A stretch of 64,000 bases of DNA from Spirochaetaceae bacterium (GCA_017622135.1 JAGARR010000020.1:28417-92416); one strand, 5' to 3'; counted from the first letter of the stretch, positions 47,536 through 58,024 are shown. Program-made: numbers and translations. Notes: generated by a model not told the origin, from the letters alone.

Positions 47536-48189
47536 TCACAAGGCGGAGTCTCCCACATGCACACCGGTAACGGAGTACTCCACCCACTCGGCTATATTGG
47601 TGGCGTGGTCGCCGATGCGCTCCAGATATTTTGCAATCATCAGAATGTCGATGCAGGACTCCCCCACTACGGTGTTTTCCGCCAGGGCCGCCACCAGGTC
47701 ACGGCGCACCTCCAGAAAGAGGCCGTCCACCTTGTCATCATCCGCCACCACCTTGCGGGCAGCCTCAACGTCCCGCCGCACAAATGAACTGATGCTGTCA
47801 GTAACCATCTTGATGGTAGCCTGAGCCATCTCCTGCACGTGGTTCCGGCCAAACACGTTGCCGTCCTCGATGTGGCGGGAAATCTCAGCGATGTCGGCAG
47901 CCTGGTCCCCGATGCGCTCCATGTCCCGAATCATCTTCAGGGCCACAGAGACAATCCGCAGGTCCTTGGCCACCGGCTGCTGGCGGAGCAAGAGCTCCAT
48001 ACACAGCCGCTCAACCTCCCGCTCCTTTTCGTCAAGAGCCCGCTCCATGATAAAGGCCTTCTGGGTCATATCCTCATCACCAGAGAGCATCCCCTGGATG
48101 GCACAGGAAATGGCCTCCTGGCACATCCTCCCCATATCCACAAGCTCCACGTTCATAGCCTCCAGCATCTGGTCGAGCTTTGTCCTCAT
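47536..48189 (-). CDS. phoU: Phosphate signalling protein PhoU
   Basis: The 217-residue helical protein has the two PhoU three-helix repeats with the metal-cluster motifs ERIGDQAADIAE near residue 80-90 and ERIGDHATNIAEWVEY near 190-200. PhoU restrains the Pst transporter and the phosphate response. The start at 48189 has GGAGG five bases before it and lies 55 bases after pstB, as the last gene of the pst operon. No phoB or phoR gene is in the window, so the sensor side of the pathway is elsewhere or missing. Confidence 0.97.
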   Translation of the reverse strand: MRTKLDQMLEAMNVELVDMGRMCQEAISCAIQGMLSGDEDMTQKAFIMERALDEKEREVERLCMELLLRQQPVAKDLRIVSVALKMIRDMERIGDQAADIAEISRHIEDGNVFGRNHVQEMAQATIKMVTDSISSFVRRDVEAARKVVADDDKVDGLFLEVRRDLVAALAENTVVGESCIDILMIAKYLERIGDHATNIAEWVEYSVTGVHVGDSAL

Positions 48190-48244
48190 CTTCTCCTCCT
48201 TGTCAAAATCGGTGGCTATACCTCGGCCACACAATGAGCCGCCA

Positions 48245-48994
48245 CTAACCGAAGCGCCCCGTGATATAGTCCTCCGTCCGCTTGTCCTGGGGCATGGAAA
48301 ACAGCTGGTCCGTGCCGCCGAATTCCACCAGCTCGCCCAGCAAGAAGAAGGCCGTCTTGTCCGAGACACGCACCGCCTGCTGCATGTTGTGGGTCACCAT
48401 GACGATGGTGTATTGCCCCTTCAACTGGACGGCCAGCTCCTCAATCTTTGCGGTGGAGATGGGGTCTAGGGCGGAGGTTGGCTCGTCCATCAGCAGCACC
48501 TCCGGCTCCACCGCCAAAGCACGGGCAATGCACAGTCGCTGCTGCTGCCCCCCGGAAAGTCCCTGGGCACTCTTTTTCAGCCGGTCCTTCACCTCGTCCC
48601 AGATAGCCGCATCCCGCAGGGACTTTTCCACAATCTCGTCCAGCCGCCGCCGGTCCTTGACTCCGTGGGTACGTGGCCCATAGGCGATGTTGTCATAGAC
48701 GCTCATGGGAAAGGGGTTCGGCTTCTGGAAGACCATTCCCACCCGGCGCCGCAGCAGGTTCACATCCATGCCACCGTAAACGTCCTGGCCGTCCAGCAGA
48801 ACCCGTCCCTGGATGCGACAGCCGTCCACCAGGTCGTTCATGCGGTTCAGGGACTTGAGCAGGGTGGACTTTCCGCAGCCCGATGGCCCGATGAGGGCAG
48901 TTATCTCCCTGTCTGAAAATGAAATGCTTACTCCCCTCAAGGCGTGGTAGTCACCATAGTGCAGGTGCATGTCGTCCACTCGAATCTTTTCCAT
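48245..48994 (-). CDS. pstB: Phosphate ABC transporter ATPase PstB
   Basis: This 249-residue ATPase powers phosphate import through PstC-PstA. It has Walker [10 protein letters not shown], the signature LSGGQQQR and Walker [14 protein letters not shown], with the family-specific [14 protein letters not shown] segment. The start at 48994 is chosen because GGAG lies five to six bases upstream; an upstream GTG in frame at 49015 abuts the pstA stop. Length and sequence are typical. It is followed by phoU. Confidence 0.97.
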   Translation of the reverse strand: MEKIRVDDMHLHYGDYHALRGVSISFSDREITALIGPSGCGKSTLLKSLNRMNDLVDGCRIQGRVLLDGQDVYGGMDVNLLRRRVGMVFQKPNPFPMSVYDNIAYGPRTHGVKDRRRLDEIVEKSLRDAAIWDEVKDRLKKSAQGLSGGQQQRLCIARALAVEPEVLLMDEPTSALDPISTAKIEELAVQLKGQYTIVMVTHNMQQAVRVSDKTAFFLLGELVEFGGTDQLFSMPQDKRTEDYITGRFG

Positions 48995-49014
48995 CTCTTC
49001 TCCTTTTCCAGCCA

Positions 49015-49884
49015 CTAGCGGCGGACCAGCTTCCTCGCCACAAAGGCAGACAGGGTGTTAATTCCAACAACCACCACCAGGAGCACCACCGCCGTAGCGT
49101 AAGCCTGACGGGTATACAAGCCCTCCGAAAGCAGTGCGTATATGTGGACGGAGAGGGTGCGGGCCGAGTCACCAAGGCTGTCCGGCACGGCGGCATAGGT
49201 TCCCGCCGTGAAGATTAGGGCGGCACTCTCCCCTGCAATCCTTCCCACCGCCAGAATCACCCCAGCAAGTATTCCCGGCACGGCGCTGGGCAGCACCACC
49301 CGGAACACCGTCCGCAGTCTGCCTGCCCCCAGCCCGAAGCTCCCCTCACGGAAGGTATCCGGCACCGACTCCAATGCCTCCTGGCTCGTCCTGATGATGA
49401 GGGGCAGAATCATCAAAGCCAGCGTCACCACACCAGCCCCCAGGGAATAGCCGAAGCCCAAGGCCAGCACAAACAGCAGGTAGCCGAACAAGCCATATAT
49501 AATAGAAGGAATTCCCGCCAGGGTTTCCGTTGCCAGCTGGATTATCTGCACCAGCCGACTCCGCCGGGGGGCGTACTCCGCCAGATAGATGGCTGCCCCA
49601 ATGCCCAGGGGTACCGCCGCCAGCAGAGAAAGCAGCGTTACCAGCACCGTGTTGACGATGGCCGGTGTCATGGAGACATTCTCCCCGTTGTATTCCCAGG
49701 CGAAGATTGACGGGAGGCACTCCAGCAGGGCCGGAATGCCCCGCACCAGAATATGCCCCAGCAGGAGCAGCAGCATACCCACAGTGGCCGCCACCGACAG
49801 CAGCATCGCAAGCCGCAGCACCAGGGACAAGGGCTGCCCCCGGTACGAGCGGAACCAGGCCACCAGCCTTCCAGCCACACTCAT
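49015..49884 (-). CDS. pstA: Phosphate ABC transporter permease PstA
   Basis: The 289-residue inner-membrane permease has about six helices and the PstA signatures [16 protein letters not shown] and [20 protein letters not shown]. It forms the channel with PstC. The ATG at 49884 lies eight bases after GGAGG and overlaps the pstC stop by four bases. It is followed by pstB with a 20-base gap. Sequence and length are normal. Confidence 0.96.
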   Translation of the reverse strand: MSVAGRLVAWFRSYRGQPLSLVLRLAMLLSVAATVGMLLLLLGHILVRGIPALLECLPSIFAWEYNGENVSMTPAIVNTVLVTLLSLLAAVPLGIGAAIYLAEYAPRRSRLVQIIQLATETLAGIPSIIYGLFGYLLFVLALGFGYSLGAGVVTLALMILPLIIRTSQEALESVPDTFREGSFGLGAGRLRTVFRVVLPSAVPGILAGVILAVGRIAGESAALIFTAGTYAAVPDSLGDSARTLSVHIYALLSEGLYTRQAYATAVVLLVVVVGINTLSAFVARKLVRR

Positions 49885-50813
49885 ACCCCCGCCCTCCTTT
49901 TCATCAGGGAAAACAGGATATTGATGATGAGGATGAACACGAACAGCACCACCGCCGTGGCAATGAGGGCGTCCCGGTGCAAGTCCGTGGCATAGCCCAT
50001 CTCCAGCACGATGTTGGCCGTCAGCGTGCGCACCCCAGAGACAATGCTCTGCGGCAGCACACTCTGATTTCCGCAAATCATCACCACCGCCATAGTCTCA
50101 CCGACGGCACGGCCCATTCCCAGCACAATCCCAGCCAGAATGCCTGTCTTGGCGGCTGGCAGCACCGCAAAGAACACGCTGCGCTCCTTGGTGGCTCCCA
50201 GAGCCAGCGAGCCCTCGTAGCAGCCTTCCGGCACCGCACGGATTGCTGCCTCGGCCACGCTGATGATGGTGGGCAAAATCATGATTCCCAACAGGATGGA
50301 TGCCGCCAGCATTCCCTTGCCGCTGCCCCCCGCCATCTGCCGCAGGAAGGGCACAATCACCATCAGGGCGAAAAAGCCGTAGACGATGGAGGGAATCCCC
50401 GCCATCAGGTCAACGGCGGGCTTCAGCAGACGATAGGGCCCTGGAGGGCAGAACCGAGCCATAAACACGGCGCAAAAGAGTCCCAGGGGCACCCCCACCA
50501 CCATGGCTCCCGCCGTGACGCAGAGGCTGCCTACAATCATGGGGAAGATGCCGAACCTTCCCTCCAGCGGTCGCCAGCTGCTGCCCAAAAGGAATTCCTT
50601 CCAGCCGATTTCCGCCATGGCAGGCAAGCCCTTAGCCAAAAGGAAGAGGCAGATTGCCACCACCGCCACCACCGAGACGCAGGCGGCACCCAGGAACACC
50701 AGCCGCATTCCCCGCTCCCTCACCTCCTGCATCCTGTACCGCCCGTGGGCCCGCTCCCCGCCGCCAGCCACCTGGGGAAAATCCCCCTGAATGATTCCGT
50801 ACATCTGAGTCAA
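49881..50813 (-). CDS. pstC: Phosphate ABC transporter permease PstC
   Basis: The 310-residue permease shows the PstC motifs DLMAGIPSIVYGFFAL and SLALGATKERSVFFAVLPAA, with six helices. The start is either TTG at 50813, with GAGGA four to five bases upstream, or ATG at 50804; the TTG is taken because of that site. It begins about ten bases after pstS. It joins PstA in the membrane. Confidence 0.95.
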   Translation of the reverse strand: MTQMYGIIQGDFPQVAGGGERAHGRYRMQEVRERGMRLVFLGAACVSVVAVVAICLFLLAKGLPAMAEIGWKEFLLGSSWRPLEGRFGIFPMIVGSLCVTAGAMVVGVPLGLFCAVFMARFCPPGPYRLLKPAVDLMAGIPSIVYGFFALMVIVPFLRQMAGGSGKGMLAASILLGIMILPTIISVAEAAIRAVPEGCYEGSLALGATKERSVFFAVLPAAKTGILAGIVLGMGRAVGETMAVVMICGNQSVLPQSIVSGVRTLTANIVLEMGYATDLHRDALIATAVVLFVFILIINILFSLMKRRAGV

Positions 50814-50823
50814 TTTGTCCTCG

Positions 50824-51723
50824 CTATTCGGCAGGCACTGCGACAGTCTGCTCCTGTCCGACAGGCTGCCCCTGCGTTTCGCTCCAATCCTGGATAGCTC
50901 CCGTGTAGATGTCCCTGACTTGGGCGGAGGAAAGACCTTCCAGCCCGTTCTGCCGGTTTACGATGATGGCGATGCCGTCCAAGGCCAGCACGGTAGGAAC
51001 CAGCCCCTGCTCCAGCTCCCTGGAGGAAAGCTCACGGGAAGCCATGCCGATGTGACTGGCCCCCTCAAGGGTGCTGGTCATGCCGGCAGAGGAGCCAGTC
51101 TGCTGAATCTCGATGACAACCCCCTGATTCAGCTCCTTGTAGCGGTCCGCCAATGCCTCCATCACCGGGGCCACGGAGGTGGAGCCGGCCACCACGATGG
51201 TTCCTGTCAGACCGCCACCCTGGTAGTCCGCACCGCCGGTCGCCCTGACATAGCCCTTCTCCTCTACAATTTTCTGCCCGTCCTCACTGAGGACAAAGGC
51301 CAGGAAGTCCGCCACCAGAGGCGAAGCCGTCTCCACAGGCCCCCTTGTCACCACATTGAAGGGACGGGAGACAGAATACAAGCCTGCCTGCACGTTCTCC
51401 GCCGTGGGTGCAACACCATCCACCGGCACCGCCTTCACCACATCGCTCAGGGAGCCAAGGGAAATGTAGCCTATGGCGTTTCCATTGTCCGCCACGGACT
51501 GCAGCACCACGGAGGTACTGTTTGAAATCTCGGCCAGCTCAGTAGTCCTGTCCACGCCGTCGGCAGCAATTCCCAAAAGCTCCACAAAGGCACTGCGGGT
51601 GCCTGAGCCATCCTCGCGGGAAATCACCGTGATGGCGGTATTTTTTCCAGCGCAGCCTGCGCCCAGAAGGACGATGCCAGCCAAGGTCAGCATCATACAA
51701 GTAAGTCTAGTACCTACATTCAT
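50824..51723 (-). CDS. pstS: Phosphate-binding lipoprotein PstS with swapped halves
   Basis: The 299-residue lipoprotein has the lipobox LLGAGC and then two PBP-like halves in the reverse of the classic order. The segment that is usually C-terminal comes first (ITVISREDGSGTRSAF, then GYISLGS and SRPFNVVT). After residue about 160 comes the segment that is usually N-terminal (IVVAGSTSVAPVMEALADRY, QQTGSSAG, DIGMASREL-like IGMASRELS and DGIAIIVN). Both phosphate-binding loops are intact. It is thus a circular permutation at the sequence level. A GGAG nine bases before ATG 51723 sets the start. It heads the pst operon. Similar permuted forms occur in Clostridia as far as I recall. Confidence 0.92.
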   Translation of the reverse strand: MNVGTRLTCMMLTLAGIVLLGAGCAGKNTAITVISREDGSGTRSAFVELLGIAADGVDRTTELAEISNSTSVVLQSVADNGNAIGYISLGSLSDVVKAVPVDGVAPTAENVQAGLYSVSRPFNVVTRGPVETASPLVADFLAFVLSEDGQKIVEEKGYVRATGGADYQGGGLTGTIVVAGSTSVAPVMEALADRYKELNQGVVIEIQQTGSSAGMTSTLEGASHIGMASRELSSRELEQGLVPTVLALDGIAIIVNRQNGLEGLSSAQVRDIYTGAIQDWSETQGQPVGQEQTVAVPAE

Positions 51724-51881
51724 TGTCAAAATCTCCTTTCAACAGTTTGTCGGCCCACGCCCGCCTTAGGCCGGGCCAGCCGTCGGCATGAGTATAGGGA
51801 GGCAAGATGAAATGCAGGTAAGGGGTCAGTTAAATAAAAGTGAGGATTTTGTTAAAACATGATGAGGAGAGCGGACGGGGC

Positions 51882-52196
51882 CTAGCCCTGCCGCCGCAGC
51901 ATGGTGTCGAAGGCATCGTTCACTGCGCCCACCAGCTGCTCCAAAAGCCGCTTCCGTATGGCCTCGTTGCTCTGGAATTCCAGACCGGCCTTGTCGAATA
52001 AGTCCATCTCGTCCACCTCCAGCGCCGCCGCAATATGCTCAATCATGGGCAGGGAGGGAAAATTCTTCCCGCACTCGATGAGGGCGATGTAGTTTGCGGA
52101 GGCCCCCGACTTCTCCGCCAGCTTTTCCTGGGAGAGTCCACGGAGCTTGCGGTAGCGCTTCATGTTGTTGGCAAGGCAGACTTGTAACTGGTTCAT
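51882..52196 (-). CDS. XRE-family transcriptional regulator
   Basis: The 104-residue protein has an XRE helix-turn-helix in residues 10-65 (RKLRGLSQEKLAEKSGASAN, then IECGKNFPSLPMIEHIAAAL). The rest is an acidic helical tail that may dimerise. Such small regulators bind DNA; the target is unknown. It lies upstream of pstS on the same strand, but 158 bases away, and could influence that operon. The gap holds TATACT-like boxes only. A second ATG 11 codons later cannot be excluded as the start. Confidence 0.85.
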   Translation of the reverse strand: MNQLQVCLANNMKRYRKLRGLSQEKLAEKSGASANYIALIECGKNFPSLPMIEHIAAALEVDEMDLFDKAGLEFQSNEAIRKRLLEQLVGAVNDAFDTMLRRQG

Positions 52197-52326
52197 GTCC
52201 CTCTTCTATAAGTGTAATATGGGTAAATAAAGTTTTGCATAAATATAGCTTATTGACTATTGACTGTTGATATGGTAGTGTTATATAAACATAACTGATA
52301 GTTTGGTATATCTAGGAGATATGATA

Positions 52327-52701
52327 ATGACAGAAGATCAAAAGAAAAAATGCCATGGAATTATTCATGGACATGCAGTAGCTGCAGCAGCAGGAAATGC
52401 AATTCCTCTTCCTGGGCTGGGAGTAGCAGTTGACATCACAACAATGAGTACTATGGCTATGTCACTCTCAGCAGTTTTTGGAGGGAACATTGCTGAAAAC
52501 GTTGCAAAAAATATAGCCATTGCGGCTTTGAAAAAAACATTATTAAAACAGCCTATAAAGACTCTTACAAAAGAATTATCTAAGCTTATTCCATTTGCCG
52601 GACCAGTTATTTCTTCATCAGTTAGTGTTGCAATGTTGGAATCTGCTGGTTGGGTTATGGCACGTGAGTTGGAAGAAAAATGTAAAGAAGCAAAAAGATG
52701 A
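52327..52701 (+). CDS. DUF697-like membrane-associated protein
   Basis: The 124-residue protein has two Gly/Ala-rich hydrophobic segments (NAIPLPGLGVAVDITTMSTM near residues 24-43 and IPFAGPVISSSVSVAMLESA near 90-110), which resemble the DUF697 domain often found next to or inside GTPases. It could insert in a membrane. The start at 52327 has AGGAG eight bases upstream. Base composition is AT-rich, unlike its neighbours, which suggests recent transfer. No GTPase gene adjoins it, so its partner is unknown. Confidence 0.65.
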   Translation: MTEDQKKKCHGIIHGHAVAAAAGNAIPLPGLGVAVDITTMSTMAMSLSAVFGGNIAENVAKNIAIAALKKTLLKQPIKTLTKELSKLIPFAGPVISSSVSVAMLESAGWVMARELEEKCKEAKR

Positions 52702-53039
52702 GAGATGTTTTTCTAAAATAAAATATCAGGTAAGCTGTTCTGAAACAAGTTTGCGCCGAGCAAATAAACACTGGCTTACTATAAAAATGGCCATCCAATT
52801 ACAGGAGAAACAAAACCTCATTTTATCAACTCACAGAAAAGCGTACAAGGTTGCAAAGAAATTTGCTGAAAAAGCATTAGCACTGCTGAATATTACACCA
52901 AACAGTAAGTTACTAAAAAGAACAAAAGAGATTATTGACAAATGCAATACTGCACAGCACAAAAGTTAAATCACCATTTCCGCCGCACATCGATTTGAGG
53001 GGCTTGAGGAGACACTCCTCCTCGAAAAACTGCCACACC
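52702..53039 (+). other. AT-rich stretch after the DUF697-like gene, doubtful ORF
   Basis: An open frame ends at 52969 and could start at ATG 52786 (a 60-residue Lys-rich peptide, MAIQLQEKQN to TAQHKS). It has no ribosome site. It may be a continuation of the DUF697-like protein shifted by one frame or non-coding DNA. The composition is AT-rich up to about 52970, then abruptly GC-rich. Confidence 0.3.
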
Positions 53040-53864
53040 CTAAAAAATCCCCTCCACTGGAACCAGCCCGAATTCTGCGGCGTAGTCCCTGGCAAGCTGG
53101 GCGTGGATGATGGTGTTCTGGCTCTGGTGGGCGTCGGAATTGCAGATGACGGTGGCTCCACGAAGGGCTGCCAGCTCCCAGAACTTGTGGTGGGGGTAGA
53201 GTCTCCCGGCAAGGCCCACCTGCGTGGAGCGGGCAAGACCCAGGCCGTTCACCTCCACCGGCAGCTTGCAGTCAATGGCGGCATCCAGCACCGCCGCCAG
53301 TCCTGCCTCAATCTCGCTGTTCCAGTCCCGCCCGTTGGCCATAATCAGGTCCGGGTGGGCAACAAAGGCAAAGAGGCCGCTGGCAATGGCCTCCACCACC
53401 CCGTCAAAGTACCGGAGGATTTCCTTCCGGGAGGCTACACCGGGAATGTAGGGCAGCTCCTGACCACCAGCCACCCAGTGGGGGCCAAGGGCCAGGTAGT
53501 CCGCTCCCCAGCGGCCCAAAAGCTCGTCCTTGTACCAGCTGTGGAGCCGCTTGTCGTACTCGCACTCAAAGCCCAAGTAGACGGGAAAGTCCACCGTCTC
53601 TGCGGCCTGCCGCACGGCGGCCACATAGTCCTCAGTGTCGGCCTCCGCCATCCTGATTTCAGGCCACAGATTCAGCCCCCGGGCCGCACCCTTCCCGCCA
53701 TCCATCAGCCAGAACCTTGAGTCCTGCTCAGGATAGGGGCAATGGTCGGAAAAGCCCAGGGCAGTACAGCCCGCTGACTGGGCCACCCGAACGTAGTCGG
53801 GAACCCAGCCCTCCGCATGGCCGCACAGATAGGTATGAGTGTGGAAGTTGGAGATTCCTGCCAA
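53040..53864 (-). CDS. PHP-domain phosphoesterase (HisK-type histidinol-phosphatase-like)
   Basis: This 274-residue protein has the PHP metal-binding motifs: NFHTHTYLCGHAEG (motif I), LGFSDHCPYP, LGFECEY, AFVAHPDLIM and NSDAHQSQN. It should hydrolyse a phosphate ester with a trinuclear metal site. In most bacteria this subgroup is histidinol-phosphatase, but no his genes are near, so another substrate is possible. The TTG start at 53864 follows the metY stop codon directly (TAATTG) and has GGAG nine bases upstream, so it is translated from the metY message. Confidence 0.85.
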   Translation of the reverse strand: MAGISNFHTHTYLCGHAEGWVPDYVRVAQSAGCTALGFSDHCPYPEQDSRFWLMDGGKGAARGLNLWPEIRMAEADTEDYVAAVRQAAETVDFPVYLGFECEYDKRLHSWYKDELLGRWGADYLALGPHWVAGGQELPYIPGVASRKEILRYFDGVVEAIASGLFAFVAHPDLIMANGRDWNSEIEAGLAAVLDAAIDCKLPVEVNGLGLARSTQVGLAGRLYPHHKFWELAALRGATVICNSDAHQSQNTIIHAQLARDYAAEFGLVPVEGIF

Positions 53865-55133
53865 TTACACCTTCTCCAAAGCCTGCTGGATGTCGGCTAT
53901 AATGTCCTCCACATGCTCAAGGCCCACAGACAGACGGATCATGCCGGCATTGATTCCGGCTGCCTCCAGCTGCTGGTCAGTGGCCTGACGATGGGTGGAG
54001 CTGGCCGGATGCAGGACGCAGGTACGGATGTCCGCCACGTGGACAACACGGGAGGCCAGCTGCAAGGCGTCCATAAAACGCACCGCCGCCTCACGGCCAC
54101 CCTTGATGACAAAGGTGATGACACCGCTGCAGCCGTTCTGCAGGTACTTCTTCACCAGCTTCTTCTCAGGGCTCTTGGGCAGACCGGGATAGTACACGGA
54201 CTCCACCTTGTCGCTGCAGTTCAGGTACTCCGCCACAACGGAGGCGTTCAGGCTGTACTGCCGCATACGCACCGGCAGGGTCTCCAGCCCCAGATTCAGC
54301 AGGAAGGCTGCGTGGGCAGACTGATAGATGCCCAAGTCACGCATAATCTGCATCCGGGCCTTGATGATGAAGGCCAGATTGCCAAAGTCACGGGTGTACA
54401 CAACGCCATGGTAGCTTTCATCGGGGGTCACAAAGTCAGGGAAGCGCTCGCTTGCCGCTGCCCAGTCAAAGGAGCCGCCGTCCACAATCACACCACCCAC
54501 CTGCAGGGCATGGCCGTCCATGTACTTGGTGGTAGAGTGGATGACAATATCGGCTCCCCACTTCAGGGGCTGGCACAAAGCTGGCGTGGCAAAGGTATTG
54601 TCCACCACCAGTGGCACGCCCTTCTCGTGGGCAGCCTTGGCAAAGCGCTCAATATCCAGCACCCGCAGAGCCGGATTGGCAATGGTCTCACCGAACACCA
54701 GCTTGGTGTTCTTGCGGATAGCCTTACGAATCTGGCCGGGAGTGGCATCGGGGGAAACCCAGTTGCACTCGATGCCCAGCCGCTTCAAGGTGACAGACAG
54801 CAGGTTGATGACACCGCCATAGATGGTGGACACGGCAACGATACTGTCCCCCGCCTTGCACAGGTTCAGGATGGTGCAGAGAACGGCAGCCTGGCCGCTG
54901 GAGGTCAGCATGGCACCCACACCACCCTCCAAGGCGGCAATCTTCTTTTCCACCGCATCACAGGTGGGATTGGCAAAGCGGGAGTACATGAACTCAGTGG
55001 GCATATCGAACAGGTCTGCGATATGCTCGGTGGAGTCAAAGCAGTAGGTGGTGCTCTGAACAATGGGAACCACCCGGGGCTCCCCGTTCTTGGGGGTATA
55101 GCCTGCGTGGAGGCATTCTGTCTCGATCCTCAT
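53865..55133 (-). CDS. metY: O-acetylhomoserine sulfhydrylase-type PLP enzyme
   Basis: This 422-residue enzyme belongs to the Cys/Met metabolism PLP family. The PLP lysine lies in IHSTTKYMDGHA near residue 205, the Tyr/Arg pair in EFMYSRFANPT, and the cofactor loop in LTSSGQAA. The best match is O-acetylhomoserine aminocarboxypropyltransferase (MetY), which makes homocysteine from O-acetylhomoserine and sulfide. Methionine gamma-lyase is an alternative. The start at 55133 has AAGGAG five to six bases upstream. The gene lies about ten bases after gdhA and is coupled to the PHP gene. Confidence 0.85.
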   Translation of the reverse strand: MRIETECLHAGYTPKNGEPRVVPIVQSTTYCFDSTEHIADLFDMPTEFMYSRFANPTCDAVEKKIAALEGGVGAMLTSSGQAAVLCTILNLCKAGDSIVAVSTIYGGVINLLSVTLKRLGIECNWVSPDATPGQIRKAIRKNTKLVFGETIANPALRVLDIERFAKAAHEKGVPLVVDNTFATPALCQPLKWGADIVIHSTTKYMDGHALQVGGVIVDGGSFDWAAASERFPDFVTPDESYHGVVYTRDFGNLAFIIKARMQIMRDLGIYQSAHAAFLLNLGLETLPVRMRQYSLNASVVAEYLNCSDKVESVYYPGLPKSPEKKLVKKYLQNGCSGVITFVIKGGREAAVRFMDALQLASRVVHVADIRTCVLHPASSTHRQATDQQLEAAGINAGMIRLSVGLEHVEDIIADIQQALEKV

Positions 55134-55142
55134 GCTCACTCC

Positions 55143-56519
<1,377 letters not shown>

Positions 56520-56667
56520 CTACATAAACTTTAGTGAAAGTTAAGCCATATTACCACAAAGAAGCCTTTCTCTACAATACTACTAGGAAAAGAAATTGGA
56601 GTTTAGATGACGGGGAAGCGGGAAGATGGGCAGCGAGAATGATAAATACATCAATTCTTTTTTGATA

Positions 56668-56696
56668 TTGACACCCTATAAAATAGGGCGTAGTAT
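56668..56696 (+). promoter_or_regulatory. higBA promoter with palindromic operator; leaderless
   Basis: TTGACA (56668-56673) and TAGTAT (56691-56696) are 17 bases apart. The spacer contains a perfect 6-3-6 palindrome, CCCTATAAAATAGGG (56674-56688), the likely autoregulatory operator. The ATG follows the -10 box by six bases, so the message would be leaderless. Confidence 0.75.
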
Positions 56697-56702
56697 TAAC
56701 TT

Positions 56703-57062
56703 ATGGATATATTCAAGAGGACTTTCATAGAAGTGCCACTATTCACGAAAAGGTGGAAGGAAATTGGATTGAATGATGCAGATTTACTAAATTTGCAGAC
56801 AATGCTTCTAAAGAATCCTCAGTCGGGTCCCGTAATGGAAGGAACAGGAGGCATCAGAAAAGTACGCTTTCCACTCGAAAACAAAGGAAAAAGTGGAAGT
56901 GTCCGTGTTTGTTATACAGATTTTGAGGAATATGAAGTGACATACCTCATTACTGCTTTTACAAAAAATGAGCAAGAGAATCTTTCTGCCGAAGAAAAGA
57001 CTGTCTTGAAAAAGCTCGTAAAAGCACTAAAAAATGAAGCTGCCAACTCACGCAAGGTATAG
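56703..57062 (+). CDS. RelE/HigB-family toxin
   Basis: The 119-residue protein is a RelE-superfamily ribonuclease toxin that cuts mRNA on ribosomes. Features include TGGIRKVRFPLENKGKSGSVR and the C-terminal VTYLITAFTKNEQENLSAEEK helix, a pattern of the HigB/NadT-like group. The antitoxin gene follows ten bases after it. The operon has a palindromic operator between -35 and -10. The ATG is six bases after the -10 box and has no ribosome site. The sequence is AT-rich compared with its surroundings. Confidence 0.85.
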   Translation: MDIFKRTFIEVPLFTKRWKEIGLNDADLLNLQTMLLKNPQSGPVMEGTGGIRKVRFPLENKGKSGSVRVCYTDFEEYEVTYLITAFTKNEQENLSAEEKTVLKKLVKALKNEAANSRKV

Positions 57063-57072
57063 GAGAAAAAAT

Positions 57073-57384
57073 ATGAGCTCTTTATTTGAAGACTTAAAAG
57101 AAGGTTTGCAAGAAGCAATCGAATTTGAAAAAGGAAGAATTTCTGCAAAGAAAACGACATACATGATTGCTCCCGTTAAAGAATTCAACCCTTCAGAAAT
57201 CAGAACAATTCGCACCGCAGCTGGAATGACACAAACTATTTTTGCCTGCTATATGGGAGTGTCAAAAAAAACTGTGGAGGCATGGGAAGCGGGAAGAAGC
57301 CACCCCACAGGCTCAGCTTTTCGGTTGATGGGAATTCTTTCGGAGCACAAAGAACAAGCCATCTCATTTTTTACTGTTGAATAA
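57073..57384 (+). CDS. HigA/NadS-family antitoxin
   Basis: The 103-residue protein has a flexible N-terminal part and an XRE helix-turn-helix (IRTIRTAAGMTQTIFACYMG, then VSKKTVEAWEAG) near residues 45-95. It should cover the RelE-like toxin and repress the operon through the palindrome at 56674-56688. The ATG at 57073 has AGGAG seven bases upstream, so unlike the toxin it has a good ribosome site, which favours antitoxin excess. Confidence 0.88.
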   Translation: MSSLFEDLKEGLQEAIEFEKGRISAKKTTYMIAPVKEFNPSEIRTIRTAAGMTQTIFACYMGVSKKTVEAWEAGRSHPTGSAFRLMGILSEHKEQAISFFTVE

Positions 57385-57478
57385 TTCGTGAATCAAAAAT
57401 TCAGGCTGGAAAACAGGAGGTAGGGCAGCATGGGGGAAGTGGCTTCTGGCGCTGGGACGGTGACGGACGGCAGTTTCC

Positions 57479-57931
57479 TCACACCTCTACGAAGGGCTCG
57501 CCTAGATCCTCCTCCAGCCACCAGGCCAGCCACTCCGCCACGTTGGCAATCTTGTCTGCCCGCCGCCGCCCGGTGATGGAGCATTCCCACACCACCGCCA
57601 CCCGCCAGCCCTCCGCAAGAAGCTGCTCCACTGTCTCCCGGTCCCGCCGCCTGTTGCGCTCCAGCTTGTTCCGCCAGAACTCCGTGTTGGTGCGGGGCAG
57701 ACGGAATTTGGGGCAGTTGCGGTGGGCGTGCCAGAAGCAGCCGTTCACAAAGATGACGGCACGGTAGCGGGGCAGCACAATGTCGGGGCTTCCTGCCAGG
57801 CGGCGGTCGTTCTTGCGGAAGCGGAAGCCGTAGCCGTGGAGCTTGGAGCGAATCTCCCGCTCAGGCCGGTTCTCCGTGCTGCGGATGCGGGACATGGCGT
57901 AATGGCGTTGTTCCGGGGTCATGGTGTCCAT
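57479..57931 (-). CDS. vsr: Very short patch repair endonuclease Vsr
   Basis: The 150-residue enzyme is a Vsr endonuclease, which nicks T-G mismatches made by deamination of 5-methylcytosine. Motifs include MSRIRSTENRPE, the catalytic GSPDIVLPRYRAVIFVNGCF (Asp, and zinc-binding Cys), WHAHRNCPKF and VVWECSI. Length is normal. Usually a Dcm-type cytosine methylase gene adjoins it; none is here. A TATACT box lies 12 bases before the ATG, so the leader is only about five bases. It is divergent from lrgA. Confidence 0.93.
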   Translation of the reverse strand: MDTMTPEQRHYAMSRIRSTENRPEREIRSKLHGYGFRFRKNDRRLAGSPDIVLPRYRAVIFVNGCFWHAHRNCPKFRLPRTNTEFWRNKLERNRRRDRETVEQLLAEGWRVAVVWECSITGRRRADKIANVAEWLAWWLEEDLGEPFVEV

Positions 57932-57989
57932 AGCGGTAGGTGCAGTATACTACATTTCTCTGGCAGGAGAAAGCAATCAATCCCGCCAA

Positions 57990-58018
57990 TTGCAGGAATC
58001 TCAAAAACATGGCATTAT
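57990..58018 (+). promoter_or_regulatory. lrgA promoter, leaderless candidate
   Basis: TTGCAG (57990-57995) and CATTAT (58013-58018) are 17 bases apart, and the lrgA ATG follows six bases later. GGAG lies only two bases before the ATG, too close to act as a ribosome site. Confidence 0.5.
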
Positions 58019-58024
58019 GGAGCC

